Origin: an uncultured Acidobacteriia bacterium
Lineage (GTDB): Bacteria > Acidobacteriota > Terriglobia > Bryobacterales > Bryobacteraceae
NCBI GenBank assembly: GCA_903909435.1
Contig: CAIVVT010000178.1
Location: forward strand, 35,923 to 99,922
Length of the DNA stretch: 64,000 nt
Reading direction: 5' to 3'
Of this stretch, positions 28,757-37,215 are shown piece by piece. The notes beneath the pieces were generated by a model. It was not told the origin of the DNA, made no database searches, and worked only from the letters and a program-made list of their open reading frames with translations. Within the stretch, counting starts at the first letter, position 1. Each line of letters starts with the position of its first letter. Made by a program: the position numbers and the translations under genes.

Positions 28757-30151
28757 TTAGAACCCCGGTCCACGGCCGCCCTTGCTGCCGCTTGAGGCTC
28801 CGGGGCTGCTACTCGAGGCCGGCGCCGCTCCCGAGGCGATGGCCGCGATGATCAGCCGGTCCCCGTCCTTCAAGCCGCCTGCCGTCACCTCTGTGTAGGT
28901 CCCGTCGCTTTCGCCGGTCGTGACCACGACGCGCTCCGGCTTGTCATCGGCATCCAGTCTCCAGACAGCCTTGTCCTGAGCGGAACTCCTGCGCGCGCCC
29001 TTGGACGCAACGACCGGGAGAGCAATGTCGGATGCCGGGTGATAGCGCAACGCCGAGTTCGTGATCCGCAGCACGTTCGGCCGTTGGTTCACCAGGATCT
29101 TCACGTTCGCCGTCATTCCCGGAAAGAGGTTCAGGTCCGTGTTTGAGACGCCGATCACTGCGTCGTAAGTGATCACGTTCTGCACATTGATAGGCGCCTT
29201 GCGCATCTCGGTCACGGTTCCTTTGAACACTCGCCCTGGATAGGCGTCCACAGTGAACGTCCCCGGCTGCCCCGAGCGCACCCGTGCCACGTCAGCTTCC
29301 GAGACGTTCGTATCCACCTGCATCTTGGTCATGTCTTGTGCGATCAGAAACAAGGTTGGCGCCGCCAGGCTGGCGGCTACGGTCTGCCCGACGTCTACGT
29401 TGCGGGAAACCACGACGCCATCCACCGGAGCTTTGATATTCGTGTGGCCCAAGTCGATCTGAGTCGATTGAAGCGCGGCGGCGTATTGCTTGACTTGTTC
29501 CCGGTTTGCGCTCAACAAGGCGTTCGACACATTCAATTGCGCCTGTGCGACTTTTACGCCGTCTTCTACCGCATGCTGCTGCGCCACCAGCGCGCTGTGA
29601 TCGGCGACTGCCGACTGATAAGTGGTTTGCGCCGTTTCCAGGTCCTCTTTGGAGTCCGCACCTTGTTTGACCATGATCACGCGCCGGTCCACTTTCACCT
29701 TGGCGTCCTCGGTAATGGCCTGGGCTTTCACGACATTCGCCTGCGCCGCCGCCAATGCTGAGTGAGCCGCCTGAATGCCGGCCAGGGCCTGTATCACCAC
29801 CGCCTGCGCATTGGTTACGCCAGCCTTGGCTGAATTGACGTTCGCCTGCGCCTGGTCGACCTTGGCCTGGAAAGGCGCAGGATCGATCCGCGCGATTAAC
29901 TCGCCTTTGGTGACCTTGCTGTTGAAATCAGCCATCAGGGCCAAAATGATGCCTGAGACCTGCGAGCCGACATTCACGGTCACCACCGCGTTCGGGCTGC
30001 CGGTCGCCGAAACAGTCACGCTGATGTCTCCGTGCCCGACGGTCGCAGTCCGATATTGAACGTCGGATCGATTGCGAAGCACAAGCCAAGTCACGAGTCC
30101 CACTACCACGCAGGCGGCAGCCGCCGCCAGAATCACTGTTTTCCTCGTCAT
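28757..30151 (-). CDS. MacA/HlyD-like periplasmic adaptor
   Basis: A 464-residue membrane fusion protein with an N-terminal anchor helix (about 5-26), a barrel-sandwich/lipoyl domain (TVNVGSQVSGIILALMADF and NIKAPVDGVVVSRNVDVGQT), a long alpha-hairpin rich in Ala/Gln between them (about 95-225), and a beta-barrel/MP-proximal region. The C-terminus is an unusual Ser/Gly-rich tail (about 440-464). It is the first gene of the four-gene efflux operon and links the inner membrane pump to the TolC-like exit duct. Confidence 0.93.
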   Translation of the reverse strand: MTRKTVILAAAAACVVVGLVTWLVLRNRSDVQYRTATVGHGDISVTVSATGSPNAVVTVNVGSQVSGIILALMADFNSKVTKGELIARIDPAPFQAKVDQAQANVNSAKAGVTNAQAVVIQALAGIQAAHSALAAAQANVVKAQAITEDAKVKVDRRVIMVKQGADSKEDLETAQTTYQSAVADHSALVAQQHAVEDGVKVAQAQLNVSNALLSANREQVKQYAAALQSTQIDLGHTNIKAPVDGVVVSRNVDVGQTVAASLAAPTLFLIAQDMTKMQVDTNVSEADVARVRSGQPGTFTVDAYPGRVFKGTVTEMRKAPINVQNVITYDAVIGVSNTDLNLFPGMTANVKILVNQRPNVLRITNSALRYHPASDIALPVVASKGARRSSAQDKAVWRLDADDKPERVVVTTGESDGTYTEVTAGGLKDGDRLIIAAIASGAAPASSSSPGASSGSKGGRGPGF

Positions 30152-31117
30152 ATTCGGTTAATCGGAAGGCACGTTACGCGCCATTGGGAACTGCTCCAGG
30201 GGGATTGCACGCACTGCGGCAGGATTGGAGGTATCCGGGCAAGGCCAATCCCTGCTCGGGAAGTTGATTGAGCTGATTCCCTACCTGCCGGTTTACGGAC
30301 TATCGGGCTCGTTTACCCGCAGCGGCGAACTCAAAGGCTTGACGGACCAGGGAGCCGGACCATTGCTTCGCGCCATGCAGCTAAGCGCGCGAGTCCGGCG
30401 CACGGTGGCTGCGCTCCCGGCTCGGCACTTGCTCGAAGCAACAAAAGATGCACTTGCCGCCGCAGTTTGTGCATGCATCGGTACGTCCCCCCGAGCCCCG
30501 GCCCTGCTTCCGCCTGTTCCCGGCCACGCTCAATCGCAGGTGATTCTTTTCAGCACAGGAGAGACTCGAGCTAATCAAATCGGCCGGCGCTCGCGCCTTC
30601 CCCTTATAGCTAAAGCCGAGTTCTGGCGAGACCTGCAGGGCGCCGTGGAGGGATGATGCCAGGCGTGTGCACCGTCAATTGAATTCATCTTTGGCGAGTG
30701 AAGTGCTTCAAGAATCGGGACAGCTGCGCCGTTCACTTCTCAATGCCGCCAATTCGAAAGGCGGCTTCCAAGTGCTGCAATGGCGTAGAGCTGGGAAGTA
30801 GTGTTGCTGAAGTTCGCTGCTGCGCTTTCCGCCGCAGTCCGTGCGATGGACTGTTTCCAAGTGCCGCATCAGCGCACCTCGGGCTGATGGGCCACTTAGG
30901 CCGGGGCGCAAAGCTGCAGGAACCAATGCAAAGAACTCCAATTCAGTGAATTGGAGTTCTTTGCGTTTCAGCGGGATCTTTGTGCGCGCCACTCTCAGCC
31001 GGGGTACGAGTTGAGGCAAAGCCTATCGAGCCGTGACCGCGCAGGCAGATATCCAGCCAGGACTCGTCTCGATCAAACTAGTCCTTGCCGCCAGATCTGC
31101 GAGTGCTGCCAACAAGC
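30152..31117. other. Long intergenic region containing a perfect hairpin
   Basis: 966 bp between the efflux adaptor start and the end of the DUF883-like gene. The efflux promoter should be at the left edge but no clear hexamers were picked. A frame at 30225-30656 lacks family features. The main feature is the hairpin at 30928-30964. Confidence 0.4.
30928..30964. terminator. Perfect 18-bp-arm hairpin
   Basis: GCAAAGAACTCCAATTCA (30928-30945) is the exact reverse complement of 30947-30964, with one base between the arms. Such a long perfect stem could terminate transcription from either side, but no T-tract follows. It lies about 150 bp downstream of the DUF883-like stop in the transcribed direction. 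A mobile-element terminus is an alternative. Confidence 0.5.
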
Positions 31118-31531
31118 TCAGACTTGTGGTCCTGCGGAACCTTGCCCGCACTTCGAGCAACGGTGCTTCGAGCTTCTGATGGCAGACCCAGTCAAGAAGC
31201 CAATCGCCGCAGCGGCCACCAGTGTCCCCGCCAGATGCTGGCGGCCATACCTTCGCAAGCTGGTGAGAACGTCGCTAAGGTCATTGTTTTCGACGATTTC
31301 CGCGGTAGCATCGAGCCGGTCCGCTGCGCCGGTGGAGAAGTTGTCAAGCGCTTCTGCTCCCTGACGCCCGGTTGCACGAACCGAGGACGCGGCCGTATGA
31401 AGTGCTGCCCCAGTCTCGGCGCGTACCGAGTCGATTCGCCTGCCGGTATTGCGTCCCAATTGCTCCATCGTCTCTTTCGCCTCGTTGCCCAGCTCCGTTG
31501 CCGTGTCCGTAACCGTTTTCAATGTAGTCAA
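31118..31531 (-). CDS. DUF883/ElaB-like small membrane-anchored protein
   Basis: A 137-residue protein made of long amphipathic helices (TDTATELGNEAKETMEQLG, then RIDSVRAETGAALHTAASS) followed by a C-terminal hydrophobic helix (about 105-122; HLAGTLVAAAAIGFLTGSAI). This matches the DUF883/ElaB architecture linked to stress and stationary phase. The proposed start is TTG 31531 with GGAGG 7 bases upstream; the upstream residues in the same frame are Arg/Cys-rich and unlikely. The tail ending in SKHRCSKCGQGSAGPQV carries a CxxC pair not usual in the family. Confidence 0.65.
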   Translation of the reverse strand: MTTLKTVTDTATELGNEAKETMEQLGRNTGRRIDSVRAETGAALHTAASSVRATGRQGAEALDNFSTGAADRLDATAEIVENNDLSDVLTSLRRYGRQHLAGTLVAAAAIGFLTGSAIRSSKHRCSKCGQGSAGPQV

Positions 31532-31790
31532 GATGTTCCTCCGAGATTCGAGATGGTTGGATCGTGCGTACTCCAACCGAGACGAAGCGAAGCACGTCGG
31601 CTTCCATTGCCCGCGCCTGCCGCAAGCGGGCAGGCAGGCAGAGGTCCCGCGCCTTCGCCTGAACCGCACGGCTCTGCCATTGGTCTCAAGCGTGCAGTGA
31701 ACGAGCCTTGAGCGCTCTTCCGATTGCCGCCGTGTGGTCCCGCTGGGCTCTCGGAAAGCGCGGAACCGAGCGTTGCGCTCGCTTCAAACA

Positions 31791-32459
31791 ATGACGTCTA
31801 TCTCACCGGAACAGAAAGAGCCGCCCGTTCGCCCCCGCGCCGCCGTTGTGGTGGCCCATCCGGACGACGAGACGCTGTGGTGCGGCGGGTACATTCTGGC
31901 GCATCCGGAATTTCAGTGGACCATCGTTACCTTGTGCAGAGCGGCGGACACGGATCGTGCGCCTAAGTTCCGCAGGGTGCTGCTGGCCTTGGGGGCGGTT
32001 GGAGTGATGGCGGATCTTGATGACGGACCCGAACAGACGCCTCTACCGGAGAACGAGACTCAACAGACCATCCTCGAGTTATTGGCAGGAGTGAGTTACA
32101 GCCTGATCCTGACCCACGGGCCGCGCGGCGAATACACGCGGCATCGGCGGCATGAAGAGTGCTCTCGGTGCGTGGTTGACCTGTGGCGCGCCAGCCGCAT
32201 CGAAACTGGGCGCTTGTGGCTGTTCGCATATGAAGACGGGGATCGCGCGTACCTTCCCCGGGCACGCAGCGATGCGGATCGACGGGACGTGCTAAGAGAG
32301 CAGATCTGGCACGAAAAGTACCGGCTGATTGAGGAAGTTTACGGGTTTGGCCCCAACACTTGGGAAGCGCGCGCAACGCCCCGGGAAGAAGCATTTTGGT
32401 GTTTTGACTCACCGCAATCCTTGCGGCAGCGCGCAGCACATCTGGAGCGACAACTTTGA
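31791..32459 (+). CDS. PIG-L/LmbE-family deacetylase
   Basis: A 222-residue zinc-dependent N-deacetylase-like protein. The metal-binding AHPDDE is at 22-27 and a downstream THGPRGEYTRHRRHEEC supplies the third ligand region (H-x-x-H). The family deacetylates GlcNAc-containing small molecules or lipids. The start at ATG 31791 is preferred over 31734 because the added residues are Arg-rich and precede no binding site. The stop overlaps the TTG start of the glycosyltransferase by 4 bp, so the two are coupled and may act on the same glycoside. The substrate is unknown. Confidence 0.85.
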   Translation: MTSISPEQKEPPVRPRAAVVVAHPDDETLWCGGYILAHPEFQWTIVTLCRAADTDRAPKFRRVLLALGAVGVMADLDDGPEQTPLPENETQQTILELLAGVSYSLILTHGPRGEYTRHRRHEECSRCVVDLWRASRIETGRLWLFAYEDGDRAYLPRARSDADRRDVLREQIWHEKYRLIEEVYGFGPNTWEARATPREEAFWCFDSPQSLRQRAAHLERQL

Positions 32460-33598
32460 AAGTTCTGGTTTTGACCGAATATCCGCCGTCGGCGGGAGGC
32501 CTGTCCACGCAGGGCCAGATGTTCTACCGGGGCCTGCGCGAAATCGGCGTGGACGTCCACCCGGTTCATCTCGAATCGCCTCTCGAAAAGGAATGGTACT
32601 TCCGCTGGTTTCGGCCCGACGTAGTTGTTGGCATTGGGTACTGGGGTCACCTTCCACATCTCGTTCTGCATCCGCAGCAATTCGGAATCACTGCAATCCC
32701 CTGGCTGGTTGCCGATGGGTTCATCGCGAAATACCAGGACGTGCTGAACGCCTTGCCTCTGATTCTGGTCACCTCCAATTGGGTTAAAGACGTTTACATG
32801 CGGGACGGCATCCGGGGTGACAACATCGAAGTTCTGCCCGTGGGTTGCGATACTGTTTCGTTCGCCCCGCGGAGCCACAATGACCCCAAAGTGCGCTCGA
32901 TCCGGGAAGCATTGGGCGTGTCTGACGACCAGATTATGATCTTGACGGCCGGCGGCGACGCAACCTCCAAAGGCGCGCAGGAGGTCATGCGCGCGCTGGC
33001 ACTGATCAACGGCAAAGTCCCCGACTGGAGATACGTCTGCAAACTCTGGCCCCAGCAACGCACCGTGGAACAAAACCTCGTTGACCTGCAACTGGCGGCG
33101 GACCTGGGGATCGAGAAGAAGGTCATCTTCTCAACCAACGTCGTGTCGCATAACTTCATGCCTTACCTGTTGGCGGCCTGCGACATCTATGCCGCACCGT
33201 CGCGGCTGGAGGGTTTCGGGATGATCCAGGTCGAGGCCAACGCCTGCGGAAGGCCGGTGATTGCCATCAACGCCATGGCCTTTCTCGACACGATGGTCCA
33301 AGGCGAAACGGCATTTCTTGCGGCAGTTGCGGAGGAGCGGAAGATCACCGAAGGCGTGTTCGGGGATGGGAACGGAGATGACAACAGCCGCCGCGTCGTC
33401 TTCCCGAATCCGCGCACCGTGGAGTTTCGCGCCAGCGTGCCAGACATCGCCCAATACCTGCTGACGCTCATGACTGACGCTGGCTTGCGCAGGCGCATGG
33501 GCGAGGCGGGCCGCAAGCACGTGACAGAACTGTTCGACTATCGTCAGGTCGCCAGACAGTTCGTCAAGATTGTGTCCGGCCGGTTAGGGATTCGATAG
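32456..33598 (+). CDS. GT4-type glycosyltransferase
   Basis: A 380-residue GT-B glycosyltransferase. The N-terminal half has LTEYPPSAGGLSTQGQMFYRGLREIG; the C-terminal nucleotide-sugar domain has GGDATSKGAQEVMRAL, APSRLEGFGMIQVEANACG (the E-x7-E motif) and GRPVIAINAMAFLDT. It begins at TTG with GGAG about 10 bases upstream and overlaps the deacetylase gene. Together with the deacetylase and the hydrolase that follows it may build or trim a small glycoside or compatible solute. Donor and acceptor are not known. Confidence 0.9.
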   Translation: MKVLVLTEYPPSAGGLSTQGQMFYRGLREIGVDVHPVHLESPLEKEWYFRWFRPDVVVGIGYWGHLPHLVLHPQQFGITAIPWLVADGFIAKYQDVLNALPLILVTSNWVKDVYMRDGIRGDNIEVLPVGCDTVSFAPRSHNDPKVRSIREALGVSDDQIMILTAGGDATSKGAQEVMRALALINGKVPDWRYVCKLWPQQRTVEQNLVDLQLAADLGIEKKVIFSTNVVSHNFMPYLLAACDIYAAPSRLEGFGMIQVEANACGRPVIAINAMAFLDTMVQGETAFLAAVAEERKITEGVFGDGNGDDNSRRVVFPNPRTVEFRASVPDIAQYLLTLMTDAGLRRRMGEAGRKHVTELFDYRQVARQFVKIVSGRLGIR

Positions 33599-33624
33599 CA
33601 GGCTGATTGCACGCACGAGGTGTC

Positions 33625-34836
33625 ATGTTTACGGACGGCAAAGCGATCTCTCCGATCGAGCAAACCCGAATCGACCAGGCAAAGGCTGCCGCATTGGCGG
33701 TTCTGTTGCATAACGCGCACGGACCATGTCAGGGTCTGCCGCGAACTGCCGGGTGGGGCTATCCGGAACCCTACACGCGGGACCTGATGATATCCGCATT
33801 GGGCGTGCTGACCACGGGTAGTCAGGAATTGACGGACTCGCTGCGGCGCACACTAGTGGCCTTGGCCCTCAATCAAACCACGCGCGGCCACATCCCGTCC
33901 CTCGCGCACGATGGCGCGGACCGCGGTGCCAGCGACACCACCCCTCTGTTCCTGTTTGGTCTCGCCCTGTTCAGGAGGTCGGCCAACCAGCCAGGATTCC
34001 TCGACGAGGCGGCCAGGAAAGCCTTGACCTGGATGCAGTACCGCAGTCCCGACGACATGGTGATGGTCGCCCAATTGCCCACCAGCGATTGGCGTGACGA
34101 GCAGTGGGTGATGGGATATGGGTTGTATGTGAACACGCTGGTCTACGCTTACCTGCGTCTATATGGCGAGCACGAGTCGGCCTCTTTGCTGGGCGAGTTG
34201 ATGAACCGCCTGGAGATTCTGGGAGAGGCCAAGAATCCCCACCAGCACGAGGGGCTCGTAGTTCCGGCCAAGCCCTATTACGCGCTCTATTCCTACAAGA
34301 TCTTCAACAGCGACCGCTTCGATCTGCTTGGCAACAGCCTTGCGATTCTGACGGGCATTGCCTCCATTGACCGGGCGCGCAGCATTGTCGCCTGGGTCGA
34401 GACCGAGTGCGATGCGATGCAGGAGCGTGGAGAACTGGCGGTGGACCTGCCACCCTGCCTGTTCCCCTACATCCTGGCCCAACACGCCGACTGGCGGCCT
34501 CGCTACGAGCACTACAACATGCCCGGCGAGTATCACAACGGCGGAGTCTGGCCGTTTGTGTGCGGGTTCTACGTGGCGGCCTGCGTGGCCGCTGGCAGGC
34601 TGGATTTGGCCGAACGGAAACTGGTGGCGCTGACGGCCCTTGTTAAGCCCTGGCATGAGAACGAGGCGGAGTGGGGCTTCAATGAGTGGGTGGCAGCCCG
34701 GACCGGGCAGCCCAGCGGCCGGGACTGGCAAACTTGGTCGGCGGCGATGTATTTATACGCTGCGGACTGTGTGCAGCGGAAGGTGACCCCGTACTTCACC
34801 GAAATCCGCACAGCAGGCATCAGCCCGGCAGTGTAA
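33625..34836 (+). CDS. GH100-like neutral invertase family hydrolase
   Basis: A 403-residue cytoplasmic (alpha/alpha)6-barrel protein without a signal peptide. Segments TAGWGYPEPYTRDLMIS, PTSDWRDEQWVMGYGLYVNTL and MPGEYHNGGVWPFVCGFYV resemble alkaline/neutral invertases of GH100, where the WRD and HNGGVWP segments line the active site. Relatives split sucrose or related glycosides. ATG 33625 is chosen because GAGG precedes it by about 6 bases; an upstream TTG at 33607 is less likely. It lies 26 bp after the GT4 gene. A role in recycling the glycoside made by the two upstream genes is an inference. Confidence 0.75.
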   Translation: MFTDGKAISPIEQTRIDQAKAAALAVLLHNAHGPCQGLPRTAGWGYPEPYTRDLMISALGVLTTGSQELTDSLRRTLVALALNQTTRGHIPSLAHDGADRGASDTTPLFLFGLALFRRSANQPGFLDEAARKALTWMQYRSPDDMVMVAQLPTSDWRDEQWVMGYGLYVNTLVYAYLRLYGEHESASLLGELMNRLEILGEAKNPHQHEGLVVPAKPYYALYSYKIFNSDRFDLLGNSLAILTGIASIDRARSIVAWVETECDAMQERGELAVDLPPCLFPYILAQHADWRPRYEHYNMPGEYHNGGVWPFVCGFYVAACVAAGRLDLAERKLVALTALVKPWHENEAEWGFNEWVAARTGQPSGRDWQTWSAAMYLYAADCVQRKVTPYFTEIRTAGISPAV

Positions 34837-34985
34837 GCGGCCCTTTCCACAACCCCGGCTGCAGCGGTCGTGTTCCTTGGCGTCGGGTGTTTGCCTGAGC
34901 AGCCATCGACACGTCGAAAGGTGCGTGCGCCGCGCAGATCGTGCATCTTCAGTTGAGCTTCCGGACACAGCCAGCGAGGGCTGCT

Positions 34986-35369
34986 ATGGAGATCCGTCAC
35001 CTTGCGGCGGATGGTGCGGCGCGTGCAATGACAGTTGCTATGAAAGAATCACAACGCATAGCAGCCGAACGCCGTGATATCGCTGAGCACGCCCATATCG
35101 CCGGCTCCGAACACCACGGGAAAGAAGAGCACCTGAGTGGCAATGAGAGCTCCAGGCTTGGCCGCGAGCACACCAACAAGGCGTACCTGACGGCACAGAA
35201 GAAGCAGCAAGGGCCTCAAACGGGGCAAAGCGCGGACGGAATTGCCCACGCAGCCCTGGAACATCAGATCGCCGCGCTCGCCTACCAGCTATGGCAAGAC
35301 CGGCGTTCCCCTGAGGGTTCTTCACAACACGATTGGTTTTGCGCTATCGAGACACTTCGATCCAAGTGA
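34986..35369 (+). CDS. DUF2934 domain protein
   Basis: A 127-residue soluble protein whose C-terminus (IAALAYQLWQDRR, then SPEGSSQHDWFCAIE) is a clear DUF2934 match. This small module is widespread in soil bacteria and has no known function. The N-terminal 90 residues are charged and Gln/His-rich with no domain. ATG 34986 has GAGG about 7 bases upstream; the longer frame from 34941 is less likely. Confidence 0.7.
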   Translation: MEIRHLAADGAARAMTVAMKESQRIAAERRDIAEHAHIAGSEHHGKEEHLSGNESSRLGREHTNKAYLTAQKKQQGPQTGQSADGIAHAALEHQIAALAYQLWQDRRSPEGSSQHDWFCAIETLRSK

Positions 35370-35450
35370 CTGAGAACGTCTTGCTGCCCGCATTGAGGTG
35401 TTCCAAGACATCGCTGCCGGCAGAAGCCGTACATTGTGGATCGGAAGCTA

Positions 35451-36761
35451 ATGGGCGCATCTACTCCTGCTGGCAAGGCTGCCAGACATCTGTTTGTCCT
35501 GCAAGGCCGCTTCCGCAGGTTCTTTTCGAATCTCGGCCCGGGGCTGATTACAGGCGCGGCGGATGACGACCCGTCCGGGATCTCGACGTATTCCGTCACC
35601 GGAGCATCATTCGGGTACGCGCCACTTTGGACGGCCATCTTCTCTTTCCCCCTGATGGCGGCCGTGCAGATCATGTGCGCCCGCCTGGGCATGGTCACAG
35701 GCCTCGGACTCGCCAGTGTCATTAGAGTGCGCTATCCACGGTGGGTCTTGTGGGGTGCCTGTTCGCTGCTCGTCGTCGCAAACGTGGTCAACATCGCCGC
35801 CGATTTGGGAGGTATGGCTGATGTCACGCAGCTTCTAACCGGCGTCAATTCACTCTATTGGACGCCTGCATTTGCTTTGCTGATTGTCTGCCTGCTGTTC
35901 TGGGCCAGTTACCGCCACATAGCCAGGATCTTCAAGTGGCTCACGCTGGTCCTGTTCGCCTACATCGCTGCTGCCTTTCTCTCGAACCCCGATTGGCCGG
36001 CTGCGCTTCGTGCCACGCTAATTCCACGCGTGCAATGGACGAGCGCCTACTGGGCGACGCTGGTCGGGATTCTGGGAACGACCATCTCGCCTTACCTCTT
36101 CTTCTGGCAGGCGGCGCAGGAAGTAGAGGTGGAAGTCGCAGAAGGCAAGACGACAGTTAAGGAACGGGAAGGCGCGACGCAGTGGGAATTGCGCCACTCC
36201 CGAAACGACGTCCTCACCGGCATGTTCTTCTCCAACCTGGTGATGTACTTCATCATCTTGACCTCGGCCGCCACGCTGCATGCACACGGCAGGACGACCA
36301 TTTTGACGGCCCGTGATGCGGCCGAAGCCCTGCGTCCTTTCGCCGGTGACGGCGCATACTGGCTGTTCAGCCTGGGTCTGATCGGTGCCGGCATGTTGGG
36401 CGTCCCGGTACTTGCCGGGTCCTGCGCTTACGCCATTGCCGAGGCCGCCGATTGGGTTGGCTCGCTGGAGGTGCACCCTCCACTCGCCCACGGCTTCTAT
36501 GCTGTTATCGTCTTGGCCATGGCGCTCGGGCTCGGTTTGGACTACGCCGGTCTAAACGCCGTCAAGATGCTCTTCTGGTCGGCCGTACTCAATGGTGCGC
36601 TGGCACCTCCGCTACTCGTCCTGGTAGTTCTGCTCACCAGCAGAACCGACGTGATGGGGGAGCACCGCAACGGGCCGGTACTCCGCTGGCTGGGGTGGAC
36701 CTGCGCCGCCGTTATGTCGATAGCGACGCTAGTCATGCTGGCAACAGCGTTTGTCGCATGA
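35451..36761 (+). CDS. Nramp-related divalent metal transporter
   Basis: A 436-residue membrane protein with about 11 helices and the Nramp opening LGPGLITGAADDDPSGISTY. Canonical Nramp proteins have DPGN in helix 1 and MPH in helix 6. Here helix 1 has DPSG and the equivalent of helix 6 reads TTISPYLFFWQ, so the metal site differs. A charged insert (EVEVEVAEGKTTVKEREG) follows helix 6. Such Nramp-related proteins may carry Mg2+ or another ion instead of Mn2+/Fe2+, but this is inference. ATG 35451 is used; GTG 35436 is an in-frame alternative. Confidence 0.85.
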   Translation: MGASTPAGKAARHLFVLQGRFRRFFSNLGPGLITGAADDDPSGISTYSVTGASFGYAPLWTAIFSFPLMAAVQIMCARLGMVTGLGLASVIRVRYPRWVLWGACSLLVVANVVNIAADLGGMADVTQLLTGVNSLYWTPAFALLIVCLLFWASYRHIARIFKWLTLVLFAYIAAAFLSNPDWPAALRATLIPRVQWTSAYWATLVGILGTTISPYLFFWQAAQEVEVEVAEGKTTVKEREGATQWELRHSRNDVLTGMFFSNLVMYFIILTSAATLHAHGRTTILTARDAAEALRPFAGDGAYWLFSLGLIGAGMLGVPVLAGSCAYAIAEAADWVGSLEVHPPLAHGFYAVIVLAMALGLGLDYAGLNAVKMLFWSAVLNGALAPPLLVLVVLLTSRTDVMGEHRNGPVLRWLGWTCAAVMSIATLVMLATAFVA

Positions 36762-36769
36762 ACTGATGG

Positions 36770-37046
36770 CCCCGGAGTGGCGGCTGTCATTTCGCTGCGC
36801 TCTTCGTAACAGCTGGCGGTCCTCGTCTTCCAGCAGCGGCTTACGTTACGCCCGCCCGGCCTTCAGCAGAGCTGCTTTGCCGCGTTCGCGGTACTGCGCA
36901 ACCCAGCGCACCACCGTCAGCCGGACGATTTGCACCCGGCGGGTGGCCTCGGCCTGACTCATTCCGCCCTTCCACAACCGGATCGCTTCCAACCGGCGCT
37001 GCTCCAGCGCGCTAAAATCCCGTGGTACTCCAACCGCATTACCCAT
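36770..37046 (-). pseudogene. IS630-type transposase N-terminal relic
   Basis: The first 66 codons encode the helix-turn-helix head of IS630-like transposases (LEQRRLEAIRLWKGGMSQAE, then RWVAQYRERGKAALLKAGRA). A TAA then interrupts the frame exactly where relatives continue with GRKPLLEDEDRQLL. Past the stop the same frame reads RKPLLEDEDRQLLRRA and then loses similarity. The DDE domain is absent. This is a decayed insertion sequence end, not an active element. Confidence 0.7.
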
Positions 37047-37215
37047 GCATCCTCAGATGTAATATCACCGGGGAACGCGAAGCTATACTATGCGGGAGTC
37101 AATAAGCTCAGCAAGCCGAACGACACCGAACCACGCTCGGGCCTCAGCTTAAGCTCCGATTCCGGCCCGCATCCTAAGGCCAGCAACCCTGGATCGTTGT
37201 GCTAACATTACGTCG

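Noticed and set aside
30225..30656. 143-residue plus-strand frame
   Set aside because: No ribosome binding site, no domain and low-complexity Ala/Arg/Pro composition typical of random frames in GC-rich DNA.
31791..33598. Bacillithiol genes bshB and bshA
   Set aside because: The deacetylase plus GT4 order fits, but neither protein shows clear Bsh-specific sequence and an invertase-like hydrolase follows; the specific name is not supported.
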